Below, in pieces: positions 17,954-25,390 of a stretch of 25,390 nucleotides of DNA; position 1 is the stretch's first letter; each line of letters begins with the position of its first letter. The stretch spans positions 1-25,390 of the forward strand of contig JBICIG010000071.1 in assembly GCA_043101605.1 (NCBI GenBank). Direction: 5' to 3'. A program made the translations under genes and the position numbers. The notes under the pieces are model-generated. The model was not told the DNA's origin. It saw nothing but the letters and a program-made list of their open reading frames with translations, and searched no databases. The DNA is from JBICIG01 sp043101605 (GTDB lineage Bacteria; Planctomycetota; Phycisphaerae; Phycisphaerales; UBA1924).

Positions 17954-18549
17954 TGCCCTTCGCTCCCGCCCTTCCGCGCGACGACACCCGACCGGCTGAC
18001 CTCGACCGCCTCGAATGGCGCGTCGCCGGCGTCACCCTCTTCACGCTGCTGACCGGGTTCGGCGCCCACCTGGCGATTCCGCTCCCGCCCGACGGCGTCC
18101 CGATGACCCTCCAGACGCTCGCGGTCGTCCTCGCGGCGATGTGCCTGGGCCCGAAGCTCGGGATCACGAGCATGCTCGCGTACCTATTGGTGGGGTTCCT
18201 CGGCGCCGGCTGGTTCGCGGGAGGCAACGCGGGCATCGAGGTCCTCTTCGGGCAGACCGGCGGGTACCTCGTCGGCTTCGTGCTCTGCCAGCCGGTGATC
18301 TTCCGGATCATCCGCCGACGCGACGGCACGATCCGCGGGTGGGGCGCGATCGCGCTCGCCTCGCTGGCCGGTCACGCGGTGATTTTCGCGATCGGCGTCC
18401 CCTGGCTCGCCGCCGTCCGAGGGTTCTCCCCGGCGCGGGCGATCGAGGGAGGCTTCATGCCGTTTGTCCCGGGGCTGATTGTCAAGACCGTGCTGGCGGT
18501 GCTGATCGCCCGCTGGGCGATCCCCCGGGCCGCGCGCCGCCTCTGGTGA
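17953..18549 (+). CDS. bioY: Biotin transporter BioY (ECF S component)
   Basis: Integral membrane biotin-binding protein of 198 residues with about six membrane segments. Family features are VPMTLQTLAVVLAAMCLGPK (about 45-64), LGITSMLAYLLVGFLGAGWF, the biotin-site loop GGNAGIEVLFGQTGGYLVGF, then HAVIFAIGVPWLAA and GFMPFVPGLIVKTVLAVLIA. BioY takes up biotin alone or with the shared EcfAT energising module, none of which is in this window. The ATG at 17953 shares its A with the TGA of the upstream B12-binding gene. No BirA-type operator was recognised. A strong terminator lies 140 bases downstream after a structured stretch. Confidence 0.93.
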   Translation: MPFAPALPRDDTRPADLDRLEWRVAGVTLFTLLTGFGAHLAIPLPPDGVPMTLQTLAVVLAAMCLGPKLGITSMLAYLLVGFLGAGWFAGGNAGIEVLFGQTGGYLVGFVLCQPVIFRIIRRRDGTIRGWGAIALASLAGHAVIFAIGVPWLAAVRGFSPARAIEGGFMPFVPGLIVKTVLAVLIARWAIPRAARRLW

Positions 18550-18690
18550 GCCGACACGGGCCGCCCCGGGGAATCGAACCGACTTCGGCGCAAAATTTGG
18601 GTGCATCGGGAAGAGCCGGGTGATCGAAGTGGTTGTCACACAGACGGCGGCGCTCTTCGGGGCCCGCCGATCAAGTCGAGCCCCCCCCAG

Positions 18691-18731
18691 CCCCGGTGGC
18701 ATGCTTATGTAGCCGCCGGGGTATTTTTTTT
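18691..18731 (+). terminator. Strong intrinsic terminator downstream of bioY
   Basis: CCCCGGTGGC (18691-18700) pairs with GCCGCCGGGG (18712-18721) with a single G-U pair and an 11-base loop, followed by TA and eight T residues (18724-18731). It is the best terminator in the window and is read on the plus strand. It ends either the bioY transcript or an independent RNA upstream of it. Confidence 0.9.
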
Positions 18732-18854
18732 GCCCGCGGCAAGCACCCTCTCCGGGACCGCGGCCGGTCGCACACACGCAGCATCACCCCGCGGCGAGCG
18801 GCGAGGCCGACGGATTCAGACAGATCAATCGGGATTCATGCCGTGGGCGGGTGC
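18732..18854. other. Gap between the bioY terminator and the convergent SRPBCC gene
   Basis: No ORF with coding character. Together with 18550-18690 it makes a non-coding stretch of about 305 bases between converging genes. No clear minus-strand terminator for the SRPBCC gene was found; GCCCGCGGC at 18732-18740 can pair weakly with CCGCGGCC further on. Confidence 0.4.
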
Positions 18855-19421
18855 TCAGCCCGCCAATGCGGGTCGCCCCGTGGTCGGAGCGGCGTCCGGT
18901 CGCGCGACCTCGCCGAAGCGTTCGGCGAGCTTCCGACGGCGGAAGTCGAAGATCTTCTCGATGTCCGGGCGGACGAAGAGCTTCTCAACGATCGGCCCGC
19001 CGAGGTGGGCGTAGTGGACGACATCGAGGCAGCGCGTCGAGCCGTCGGGGCGTGGCTCGAAGGTGTGCTCGTGGTGCCAGAGCCGATAGGGCCCGCGCCG
19101 CTGCACATCGACGAAGCGCCGGTTCGGCTCCCAGACGGTGATCTCGGTCCGCCAGCGGATGGGCAGCAGCCGGACGCGGAGCCTGTAGTCGATGATCGTT
19201 CCGGGCTTCATCTCGATGTCGCCTTCGGTGACGACTCGGAAGTCGAGGAAGTCGGGGGTGATGGCCTGCAGATTGCGCGCATCGGCGAAGAACGGGAACA
19301 GTTCATCGACCGGCGTGGCGAGGATCTGCTCGCAGCGGAGTACGCGGGCCCTGCCGCGGTAGGGGATGCTCAGGCCGGCGACGCGTCGCGGGGTGTTGTC
19401 GTTCGGAGAGGTGTGGTTCAT
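18855..19421 (-). CDS. SRPBCC (START-like) ligand-binding protein
   Basis: A 188-residue cytosolic protein with a helix-grip fold. Seen: RCEQILATPVDELFPFFADA (residues 28-47), LQAITPDFLDFRVV, MKPGTIIDYRLRVRLLPIRW, ITVWEPNRRFVDVQRRGPYR with LWHHEHTFEP, and the C-terminal LFVRPDIEKIFDFRRRKLAE helix. This is the pattern of a polyketide-cyclase/SRPBCC subfamily that binds hydrophobic ligands; no enzyme activity can be assigned. Both ends carry about 25 disordered-looking residues. The ATG at 19421 is chosen because upstream in-frame starts lie antisense to the pilin-like gene. Divergent from that gene across a 180-base gap. Confidence 0.82.
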   Translation of the reverse strand: MNHTSPNDNTPRRVAGLSIPYRGRARVLRCEQILATPVDELFPFFADARNLQAITPDFLDFRVVTEGDIEMKPGTIIDYRLRVRLLPIRWRTEITVWEPNRRFVDVQRRGPYRLWHHEHTFEPRPDGSTRCLDVVHYAHLGGPIVEKLFVRPDIEKIFDFRRRKLAERFGEVARPDAAPTTGRPALAG

Positions 19422-19601
19422 CGCGCCCGGCGGTTCGAGCCGCGGGGTCGCGCAGATGCGAAGCGCGGGAGGGCTTGAGAGGTCCGAGAAACGATCGGGG
19501 CGGTGCGGGCGATCGCTCAGAGGACCGGTCCGGTCCGGCGCCCGTGGATCCTCCGGGGCGGCGCTGCAGCGGAGAGTTCGACCGGCCGATGATGGTGGCG
19601 C

Positions 19602-20126
19602 ATGGGGGCACGCGGGGTCCATCGAGGTCGAACGACCGGTTTCTCGCTGGTGGAACTGGTGATCGTGGTGGTGATTCTGGGGATCGTCGGCGCGATCGCG
19701 GTGCCACGGATGAGCCGCGGAGCCGAGGGCGCGCGCAACAATCGGCTGCTCGACGATACGCGCACGCTGCAGGAGGCGATCGAGCGTTACAAAGCCGAGC
19801 ACGGCGGCCGAACCCCCGCTCACGCGGCCGACGGCTCGATCGATACCAACGGGCTGAACTTCACCCGTCGGCTGACGCGTGAGACCAACGAGGACGGCGG
19901 GATCACCGGCGTGCGCCTGTTCGGGCCCTACCTGCGCGCCTTCCCCGACAACGCCGCGTCCAAGCTCGACACGGTGCGGATCAACGGGGCGGCTCCGGGA
20001 GCGGGGACGCACGGATGGCACTTCAGCACCGTCACGGGGATCATTGTGCCCGACGACGCCGAGCGCACGATCCTGCAGGTCGTGCAGTCGCCCGATTCGC
20101 TGATCGTCAAGTCGCTGACACCCTGA
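19602..20126 (+). CDS. Type IV pilin / type II secretion pseudopilin-like protein
   Basis: Protein of 174 residues with a prepilin leader: a 13-residue basic leader ending in Gly13, then FSLVELVIVVVILGIVGAIA, with cleavage expected between Gly13 and Phe14 and Glu at +5 of the mature protein (Glu18). The hydrophobic helix is followed by RNNRLLDDTRTLQEAIERYK and a short globular domain with YKAEHGGRTPA, as in GspG/PulG-like subunits, but with no obvious calcium site and no cysteine pair. No other secretion or pilus genes are in the window, so this is an isolated gene, common for planctomycetal pseudopilins. The ribosome site is weak (GGTGG). Confidence 0.85.
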   Translation: MGARGVHRGRTTGFSLVELVIVVVILGIVGAIAVPRMSRGAEGARNNRLLDDTRTLQEAIERYKAEHGGRTPAHAADGSIDTNGLNFTRRLTRETNEDGGITGVRLFGPYLRAFPDNAASKLDTVRINGAAPGAGTHGWHFSTVTGIIVPDDAERTILQVVQSPDSLIVKSLTP

Positions 20127-20159
20127 TGCGCCGCGGTCGGGTGATCTGCTGGTGCCGGG

Positions 20160-21170
20160 TCACTGGGTGATGCGGGGATCGACCCAGCGGTAGAGGACAT
20201 CGACCGCGAGGTTGAACAGGACGAGCATCGTGGCGAAGACGAGGACGACGCCGGAGATGAGGAAGAGGTCCTTGTTCTGGACGCCGTTGACGAAGTGCTG
20301 CCCGATGCCCGGCACGCTGAAGACGCGTTCGACGACGAACGACCCGGTCATCGCCAGGGCGCTCGCGGGGCCCAGGAACGAGAGGACGGGGAGGAACGCG
20401 TTCTTGAGGGCGTGCTTGAGGAGGACGCGGGATTCCTCGAGCCCCTTGGCGCGGGCGGTGCGGATGAAGTCGGTGCCGAGCGCATCGATCATGCCCATGC
20501 GGGTGAGGCGGGCGATGTAGGCGGCGAACGGGAGGCTCAGGGTGATCGCCGGGAGCGCCATCTGCTGCAGGCTCCCCCACCCGCCGACGGGCGCGACGGG
20601 GAGCCACACCGCAAAGACCAGCAGCAGCACGGTCCCGATGACGAAGCTGGGCAGGCTGATCCCGATCAGCGCAACCATGAGTGTCGCCAGGTCCGCGATC
20701 GAGTTGGGTTTGACCGCGCCCACCACCCCCGCGCCGAGCCCGATGACCAGCGCGATGAGCATCGCCAGCGATCCGAGCGTGATCGAGACCGGGAGCGCCG
20801 AGGCGACGATCTCGTTGACGCGCCAGTCCTCGTAGAAGAGCGAGGGCCCGAGGTCGAAGACATAGCGCTCCGGGGCGGCTTGGCCGGCTTCCTCGGCGGC
20901 GCGCTGCTCGTCGGCGAGGCGCCCGGACGCGGCGTCCATCGCGTAGCGCACGCCGGTGGCGCTCCCGAGGTACTGCCAGTAGAAGCGCCCCATGTTGTCG
21001 AGGTTGTACCGCTTCTTCATCTGCTCGACGACGGCCTTGGGGGGCTGCCGCCCGTCGGGGTTCTCGAGCGGGTTGCCCGGGATCTTGAACGCCAGGAAGA
21101 GCGTGATCGAGTAGATCACCAGCAGGATGATCGGGAGCTGCGCCAGCCGGCGGAGGATGAGGCCCGTCAT
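20160..21170 (-). CDS. Oligopeptide/dipeptide ABC transporter permease (OppB/DppB type)
   Basis: Inner-membrane permease of 336 residues with about six membrane segments. N-terminal MTGLILRRLAQLPIILLVIY is the family's first segment, and the cytosolic coupling (EAA) loop is visible as FIRTARAKGLEESRVLLKHA followed by LKNAFLPVLSFLG; FVVERVFSVPGIGQHFVNGV is the typical late motif. Between segments 1 and 2 the extracytoplasmic loop is extended by roughly 25 residues, rich in Ala/Glu (GRLADEQRAAEEAGQAAPER). The start is two bases after the stop of the substrate-binding gene, so they are one transcription unit. No OppC, OppD or OppF gene follows: the next gene is the convergent pilin-like gene. 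Confidence 0.9.
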   Translation of the reverse strand: MTGLILRRLAQLPIILLVIYSITLFLAFKIPGNPLENPDGRQPPKAVVEQMKKRYNLDNMGRFYWQYLGSATGVRYAMDAASGRLADEQRAAEEAGQAAPERYVFDLGPSLFYEDWRVNEIVASALPVSITLGSLAMLIALVIGLGAGVVGAVKPNSIADLATLMVALIGISLPSFVIGTVLLLVFAVWLPVAPVGGWGSLQQMALPAITLSLPFAAYIARLTRMGMIDALGTDFIRTARAKGLEESRVLLKHALKNAFLPVLSFLGPASALAMTGSFVVERVFSVPGIGQHFVNGVQNKDLFLISGVVLVFATMLVLFNLAVDVLYRWVDPRITQ

Positions 21171-21172
21171 GT

Positions 21173-23194
21173 TCAGTCGCCTCCCTCGCGCGGGGCGAAC
21201 TCGTCGTCGGCGATCGAGGCCCGCATGACGCGCGCGCGGTCGTGTCCCTTCCCGTCGCCGAGCATGTCGACGAGGTACAGGTCCTGGTTCGTCCGGGGGT
21301 GCGGGTTGATGCCGCTGACCTCGTCGGGGTCGAACAGGTAGATCGTGACATAGTGGAACAGCGGGACCATCGGGAGGTCTTCCTCCATGATGATCCGCTC
21401 GGCCTCGGCGAGCAGGTTCATGCGTTCGGCGGGGTCGGTCTCGACGCGAGCGCGCGCGAGCAGGTCGTCGTAGACGGGGTTGGCGTACTTGCGGTCGTTG
21501 TTCCCGTCGCCGTCGCGGTTGAGGTCGAGGAAGGTGGTGGGGTCGCCGTAGTCCCCGTACCAGCCCGCGCGGCTGGTCATGTAGTTGGCTTTCTTAAGGT
21601 CGTCCTTGTAGACCTTGATCTCCTTGAGCGCCAGTCGCACGGGCACGCCGAGGTTCTGCTCCCAGTCCTTGGCGAGTGCCTGGGCGACGAGGTCGTGCCC
21701 GCCGTCTTTGTTGAAGAGCAGTTCGACCTCGGGGAACTCGGCGGGGTTGGGGTAGCCGGCCTCGGCGAGCAGTTCCTTGGCGCGGCGGATCATCGCCGCC
21801 CGCTCGTCGGGGGTCTTGGCGTCGCTGAGGCAGTCGAGCCCGCGCGGGGTCTGGTATCCGCCGATGGATCCCGGTGGGATCAGCGTGCGGGCGACGGGCT
21901 CGCCGGTCTTGCGGACATTGTCGACCAGTGCCTGCTTGTCGATCGCCATCGCGAAGGCGCGGCGGACGCGGGGATCGTGGAACGGGTTGGGGCGGCCGTC
22001 GGGCAGTCGGGGCAGGCAGTTGAAGTTGTACCAGTAGGTGCCGAAGGCGCTGATGACATGGATGTTCTTGCGGTCGTCGTCGGGCAGGCGGCGGTCGATC
22101 TCGAACTGGTCGAGCCCGCGGGCGCGGAGTTCGTCGACCAGTTCGCGGTTCTCGTCGTAGAACTCCCGCTTCTTGCGCACGAGTTCGATCTTGTAGTCGA
22201 CGGTGACATCGCTGACCCAGTCGACCGAGCCGGTCTCGAAGGCGAGCACCTGGGCGTTGGGGTCCTCGACCGAGGGGATCTCGATCGAGTCGATCGAGAG
22301 GTCGTCGCGGTTCCAGTAGTGGGGGTTCTGCTCGAAGCGCATGTCGCGCTTGAAGCGCCAGCGTGTCAGCTCGAAGGGCCCGTTGGAGACGAGCTTGCCC
22401 GGCTTGGTCCAGCCCGGGTTGGGGTTGATCGCGCCGGTCTGCGGGTCGAGGCGGTCGTATTGCTCGACCAGCGGCGGGTAGACCGGGTAGAACACCGCGA
22501 ACGCGCACAAGTCCAGGAAGTAGGGCGTCGGCTCGGCGAGCGTGACGCGGAGCGTCCGGCTGTCGACCGCCTCGAGCCCGACCATGTCGCGGAACGCCTG
22601 TTCGGTCTCGGCCCAGTGGGCCTCGGCGGTCTCGCGGGTGACGCGCGGGCGGTCGGCGTCGGCGACGCCCTCGAGCGCCGAAGCCAGGCGCGCGGGGTAT
22701 TCCTCGAGCGCCGCGACGCGCCAGTCGAAGAACTCCTTGCCCCCCTCGATGAGCCAGAACAGCCCCGAGTAGTCGGCGACGGTGTCGGGCAGAAGGGCGC
22801 GGCGCCAGGAGAAGACGAAGTCGTCGGCCGTCACCGTGTCGCCGTTGGACCACTTCGCGTCCGGGCGCAGGTGGAAGGTATAGACCTCGACGGTGCGTTC
22901 GATCTCCTGCCCGTCGCGCATCTCGGTGCGGGTGACCAGATCGCGCTCCCAGCGTTCGGCGACGGCGGGGCGCGGGTCGAAGCCCTCGGTGAAGACATCG
23001 TTGGCAACGAGCCCCTGGAACACGAGCCGGGCGACGCGAAGGTCCTGCATCCAGCTCATGCGCTGGGGGTCGAGGGTGGTGACATCGCCGCGGTTGATGA
23101 AGGTGAAGTCCGCCTTGGGGAGCGGACGGTCGGACATCACCGCGGCCAGGATGATCCCGGCGAAGACCACGAACGGCACAACGAGCTTGGTCAT
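21173..23194 (-). CDS. Peptide-type ABC transporter substrate-binding protein (SBP family 5)
   Basis: Extracytoplasmic ligand-binding protein of 673 residues, longer than the usual 540 or so. It has an N-terminal hydrophobic segment (KLVVPFVVFAGIILAAVMS, 3-21) with no lipobox, so it is probably membrane-anchored or cleaved after that segment. Family 5 landmarks: TTLDPQRMSWMQDLRVARLV, the YTFHLRPDAKWSNGDTVTAD core followed by DFVFSWRR, PYFLDLCAFAVFYP, VSNGPFELTRW, DPRVRRAFAMAIDKQALVDN and, near the end, AEAERIIMEEDLPMVPLFHY. Substrate is likely a peptide or similar oligomer, not provable. It has its own TAGTCT promoter and no ribosome-binding site. Confidence 0.92.
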   Translation of the reverse strand: MTKLVVPFVVFAGIILAAVMSDRPLPKADFTFINRGDVTTLDPQRMSWMQDLRVARLVFQGLVANDVFTEGFDPRPAVAERWERDLVTRTEMRDGQEIERTVEVYTFHLRPDAKWSNGDTVTADDFVFSWRRALLPDTVADYSGLFWLIEGGKEFFDWRVAALEEYPARLASALEGVADADRPRVTRETAEAHWAETEQAFRDMVGLEAVDSRTLRVTLAEPTPYFLDLCAFAVFYPVYPPLVEQYDRLDPQTGAINPNPGWTKPGKLVSNGPFELTRWRFKRDMRFEQNPHYWNRDDLSIDSIEIPSVEDPNAQVLAFETGSVDWVSDVTVDYKIELVRKKREFYDENRELVDELRARGLDQFEIDRRLPDDDRKNIHVISAFGTYWYNFNCLPRLPDGRPNPFHDPRVRRAFAMAIDKQALVDNVRKTGEPVARTLIPPGSIGGYQTPRGLDCLSDAKTPDERAAMIRRAKELLAEAGYPNPAEFPEVELLFNKDGGHDLVAQALAKDWEQNLGVPVRLALKEIKVYKDDLKKANYMTSRAGWYGDYGDPTTFLDLNRDGDGNNDRKYANPVYDDLLARARVETDPAERMNLLAEAERIIMEEDLPMVPLFHYVTIYLFDPDEVSGINPHPRTNQDLYLVDMLGDGKGHDRARVMRASIADDEFAPREGGD

Positions 23195-23200
23195 GCCCAG

Positions 23201-23229
23201 AGACTACCCGCAAGCGAGGGGGCGGTCAT
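23201..23229 (-). promoter_or_regulatory. Leaderless promoter of the SBP gene
   Basis: On the minus strand: -35 ATGACC (23229-23224), a 17-base spacer, -10 TAGTCT (23206-23201), then six bases (CTGGGC) and the ATG at 23194. The predicted start of transcription is the start codon itself. This is the clearest of the leaderless arrangements because both hexamers are recognisable. Confidence 0.6.
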
Positions 23230-23240
23230 CGGGCGGCACA

Positions 23241-24341
23241 TCAGAACCGGAAGCGGTCGGCCTGGAAGTTGAACGGGGCCTGGGTCATCGGACCCGAAGG
23301 TCCGACCAGGCGCGGCAGGCGCGCCAGGAACTCCGGTCGGTTCCCGTCGACGAGCTGCTGGGCGATGCGGTAGTTCTCGACCGCGGCGCCCGTCTTGCCG
23401 CGGGCGAAGAAGGTCACATTCTCGCCCGCCACCGCGATCTGCGTGAGCAGCTCGACCTCGGCGGGGCTGAGCCCGTCCTCCTTGAGCCGGCGCGCTACAA
23501 AGACCAGCGCGTCGGCTCCGAGCCCGGCGGCCTGGCGCACGGTGTCCGACGGGAGGGCCCGCTGATCCTCGAACGCCCGCTGGAGCGTCTCGGCCGAGCG
23601 CAGGACCATCTGCAGCATGCCGAGGCTCAGCTCGGCGTCGCCTGCCTGAGAGAGCCGCTCGCTGGTGCGCACGGCGATCTCGCTCAACGCCGCGGGGGAG
23701 ACCAACTCGAAGTTGGTGGCTCCCACGGGGACGGCGGCGGCGAGCGAGCGGATCACCCGCTCGAGCACCCACGGGTCCTGCTCGGCGACGACGCGCTCGC
23801 CCAGCGACCGCAGCAGCGAGACAAGCTGTTCCTGGCGGATCGCCGGCGTGCGGGCGGCGACCGAGGCGTTGGTCATGCCCAGGGCGGTGGCCGCGGCGTA
23901 GCGGATGACCGGGTTCTCGTCCTCGAGGACCTCGACTGCCAGGCGTGCGCACGGCTCGGTCGCGACCTGTCCGGCGATCAACAGGGCGAGCACGCGGGAC
24001 TGCTCGTCGTCCGAGCGGATGACATCGCGGAGGGGCTGGCGGATCGCCTGCCCGTACGCGAGGCGGAATGAGACCGAGACATTCTGATCGAGCAGGGGCT
24101 GGCGGAGCGCCCTTGCTCCGGCCTGCCGTTCGTTGGGATCGGCGGCGGTGAGCCTCGGGATGTTGCGATCGACGAACTGCTGGATCGCCGACTGCTCGGC
24201 GCTCGTGATGGCGCCGGGCTTGTTGGTGAGGGAGGAGGGGAGCTGATCGGCCTGAGCCGCGGCGCCCGAGGACGCGAGCGCGACCAGGAGCGAGGCTCCG
24301 AGGGTGGTCAGGGTCCGCCGTGGTCCGCGTGCTCCGCGCAA
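23241..24341 (-). CDS. Exported HEAT-repeat-like protein of unknown function
   Basis: Protein of about 366 residues. An N-terminal signal peptide (RTLTTLGASLLVALASSGAA then AQA) is followed by all-helical sequence with HEAT-like units, the clearest being QSRVLALLIAGQVATEPCARLAVEVL with EDENPVIRYAAATALGMTNA. The C-terminus (about 310 onward) is less regular and ends QADRFRF. No catalytic motif was seen. The start is uncertain: two in-frame TTG codons (24347 and 24341) exist and the second has AAGGGG at a proper distance; no ATG fits. A good -35/-10 pair lies about 115 bases upstream. It is followed, 46 bases on, by the SBP gene. Possibly a periplasmic scaffold; function unknown. Confidence 0.72.
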   Translation of the reverse strand: MRGARGPRRTLTTLGASLLVALASSGAAAQADQLPSSLTNKPGAITSAEQSAIQQFVDRNIPRLTAADPNERQAGARALRQPLLDQNVSVSFRLAYGQAIRQPLRDVIRSDDEQSRVLALLIAGQVATEPCARLAVEVLEDENPVIRYAAATALGMTNASVAARTPAIRQEQLVSLLRSLGERVVAEQDPWVLERVIRSLAAAVPVGATNFELVSPAALSEIAVRTSERLSQAGDAELSLGMLQMVLRSAETLQRAFEDQRALPSDTVRQAAGLGADALVFVARRLKEDGLSPAEVELLTQIAVAGENVTFFARGKTGAAVENYRIAQQLVDGNRPEFLARLPRLVGPSGPMTQAPFNFQADRFRF

Positions 24342-24463
24342 TGCCAATCCCCTTGCTCCCGCGGCCGATTGCCCGGCCCGGACCTGCTCCCGTGCGACAC
24401 CCCGCCCGATCTTCCCGCCCAGCGGAATGGACCGATGACAGGCCTGCCTCGCGCGGGAGGCAA

Positions 24464-24492
24464 AAGCTACCCATGGGCTCCGGACGGGTCAA
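24464..24492 (-). promoter_or_regulatory. Sigma-70-type promoter of the HEAT-repeat gene
   Basis: TTGACC (24492-24487), exactly 17 bases, TAGCTT (24469-24464), on the minus strand. A small hairpin GCCTC/GAGGC (within about 24445-24462) would lie at the start of the roughly 115-base leader. Confidence 0.6.
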
Positions 24493-24549
24493 CCAACGCG
24501 CCCGCCGACGCCCGATGCGGAACCATACTCGCTCCGCCGCCCTCGGCGA

Positions 24550-25372
24550 TCAGTACACCTCAAGCATCACGCGACGCGTCGGCGCCACTTGCTTGTGGAT
24601 CATACGGCGGGTCCACGCGTCCGGATCTTCCATCGCCTCGGGATCCACGCGGAGATACCCCTCGAGCGACCTCGGATGGAGGGTCCGGGCGAGTTGGCGG
24701 AAGATCCCCAGTTCCATCCCCGCGACGCCGCAGACATAGATCAAACCCCGATCACCGGTCAGGAGTTCCCCCAGTTCCGCGCGGTGGGTCTCCAGGCGGT
24801 CCTGCACATACGCCGGCGGGGCGCCCCCGACCTCCTCGCGGCTGATCGCGGTGAGGTAGCGGAAATTGGCATGGTCGGCCGCGAGACGGGTGAGTTCGTC
24901 GTGGTAGAGCAGATCCGTGCGGTACGCCGCTCCCATCACCAGCGTGACCTTCGAGCGGGCGCCCGAGCGGAGCAGGTCGAGGATCATGCCGCGGAAGGGG
25001 GCGATGCCGGTGCCGGTGGCGAAGAAGAGGTAATCGTGGGCGGCGGGGTCGGCCGGGAGGAGGAACCGCTTGCCGTTGGGCCCGGTCAGTCGGACCTCAT
25101 CCCCCGGGGCGAGGTCGCAGAGGTAGTTCGACGCGACGCCCAGGAAGAGCTTGCCGGTTTCCCAATGCTCCTCGATGGTGCGTTTGACGGTGGTCGCGAG
25201 GATCTTGCCGTCGCCGTCCTCTCCGCCGGTCGGGCTGGCCGAGGAGTAGAGGCGGAGCTTGTGGGGTCGCCCGCGGTCGTCCTCGCCCGGGGGCACGACG
25301 CCGAACGCCTGCCCGGGGAGGACGGCATGTTCGAGGGGTGTGCCGGCGACATCGAGCGCGATGTGGTGGACG
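24550..25372 (-). CDS. Plant-type ferredoxin-NADP+ reductase, N-terminus missing
   Basis: FAD-containing reductase passing electrons between ferredoxin and NADP(H); 274 residues visible, open at its 5' end because the contig stops. FAD motif RLYSSAS, then LGVASNYLCDLAPGDEVRLT (the SNYLCDL-type stretch typical of plastid-type FNR), TGTGIAPFRGM for the NADP pyrophosphate, YVCGVAGMELGIFRQLA, and a C-terminal Tyr (MLEVY) that stacks on the flavin as in plant-type FNRs. Upstream of the in-frame GTG (25296) the reading frame continues as PGQAFGVVPPGEDDRGRPHK, which is family-like, so the true start lies beyond the window. Bases 25373-25390 are adapter and are excluded. Confidence 0.9.
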
Positions 25373-25390
25373 AGATCGGAAGAGCGTCGT
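25373..25390. other. Illumina TruSeq adapter sequence at contig end
   Basis: The last 18 bases, AGATCGGAAGAGCGTCGT, are identical to the start of the Illumina TruSeq universal adapter read-through (reverse complement ACGACGCTCTTCCGATCT). Chance identity over 18 bases is negligible. It is an untrimmed library artefact and the last codons of the FNR frame there are not real. Confidence 0.96.

Noticed and set aside
18566..18657. tRNA-like sequence on the minus strand (GGTTCGATTCC with a 6-of-7 bp acceptor-like pairing)
   Set aside because: The T-stem does not pair beyond two bases, there is no GG in a D-loop, no clear anticodon stem and no CCA-compatible end. At most a degenerate tRNA relic.
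19522..19531. Ten-base palindrome GGACCGGTCC between the SRPBCC and pilin-like genes
   Set aside because: Short GC-rich palindromes are expected by chance at this base composition; nothing else marks it as an operator.
21242..23272. Plus-strand open frame of 676 codons
   Set aside because: Antisense to the SBP gene, which has clear family-5 motifs; the shadow has none.

Overview
The window looks like one end of a metagenomic contig from a high-GC, diderm bacterium, most likely a planctomycete of the Phycisphaerae. The evidence is the GC-rich coding, a secreted protein with a Pro-Ala-Pro / hydrophobic / Arg-Arg-Arg-Arg tail (the PEP-CTERM-like sorting tail common in Phycisphaerae), outer-membrane biogenesis genes (LptE-like and BamD/TPR-like), and intergenic CACGGAG-type palindromic repeats. 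The taxonomy is inferred from gene content, not from a marker tree. The last 18 bases exactly match the Illumina TruSeq adapter, so the right edge is an assembly end and not biology.

Layout. Positions 1-2143 (minus strand) carry a chaperonin locus read groES, a 76-residue unknown gene, then groEL (cut by the window start). Two different palindromic repeat elements sit in the two gaps. Upstream of groES is a degenerate response-regulator receiver. Positions 2363-4864 (plus) hold rmuC and a D-lactate dehydrogenase-type 2-hydroxyacid dehydrogenase. Positions 4898-9177 (minus) hold a BamD/TPR-like protein and an LptE-like lipoprotein (start/stop overlap), ftsH and a cupin. Positions 9346-10134 (minus) hold the PEP-CTERM-like secreted protein, with a good intrinsic terminator behind it. 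Positions 10543-16742 (plus) hold a 70-residue Cys/His protein with its own terminator, aconitase A, a zinc-ribbon protein of atypical composition, a GNAT acetyltransferase and recQ. Positions 16871-18549 (plus) hold a cobalamin-binding protein with the CarH signature W-x9-EH, overlapping by one base the start of a BioY biotin transporter, followed by a structured region and a strong terminator. Positions 18855-19421 (minus) hold an SRPBCC protein and 19602-20126 (plus) a type IV pilin-like protein. Positions 20160-24341 (minus) hold a HEAT-repeat exported protein, an oligopeptide-type substrate-binding protein and one permease. The right edge (minus) holds a plant-type ferredoxin-NADP reductase lacking its N-terminus.

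Most of this is housekeeping: protein folding and membrane proteolysis (GroES/GroEL, FtsH), envelope assembly (LptE, BamD-like), DNA repair (RecQ, RmuC), central metabolism (aconitase, D-LDH, FNR) and uptake (BioY, peptide-type ABC parts). The least ordinary points are the CarH-like B12 sensor domain without a DNA-binding domain coupled to bioY; a recurring TAnnnT box 6-7 bases before ATG that predicts leaderless mRNAs for at least four genes; the split groE locus with repeats; and a possible structured RNA after bioY. No CRISPR array, transposase, rRNA or credible tRNA was seen.
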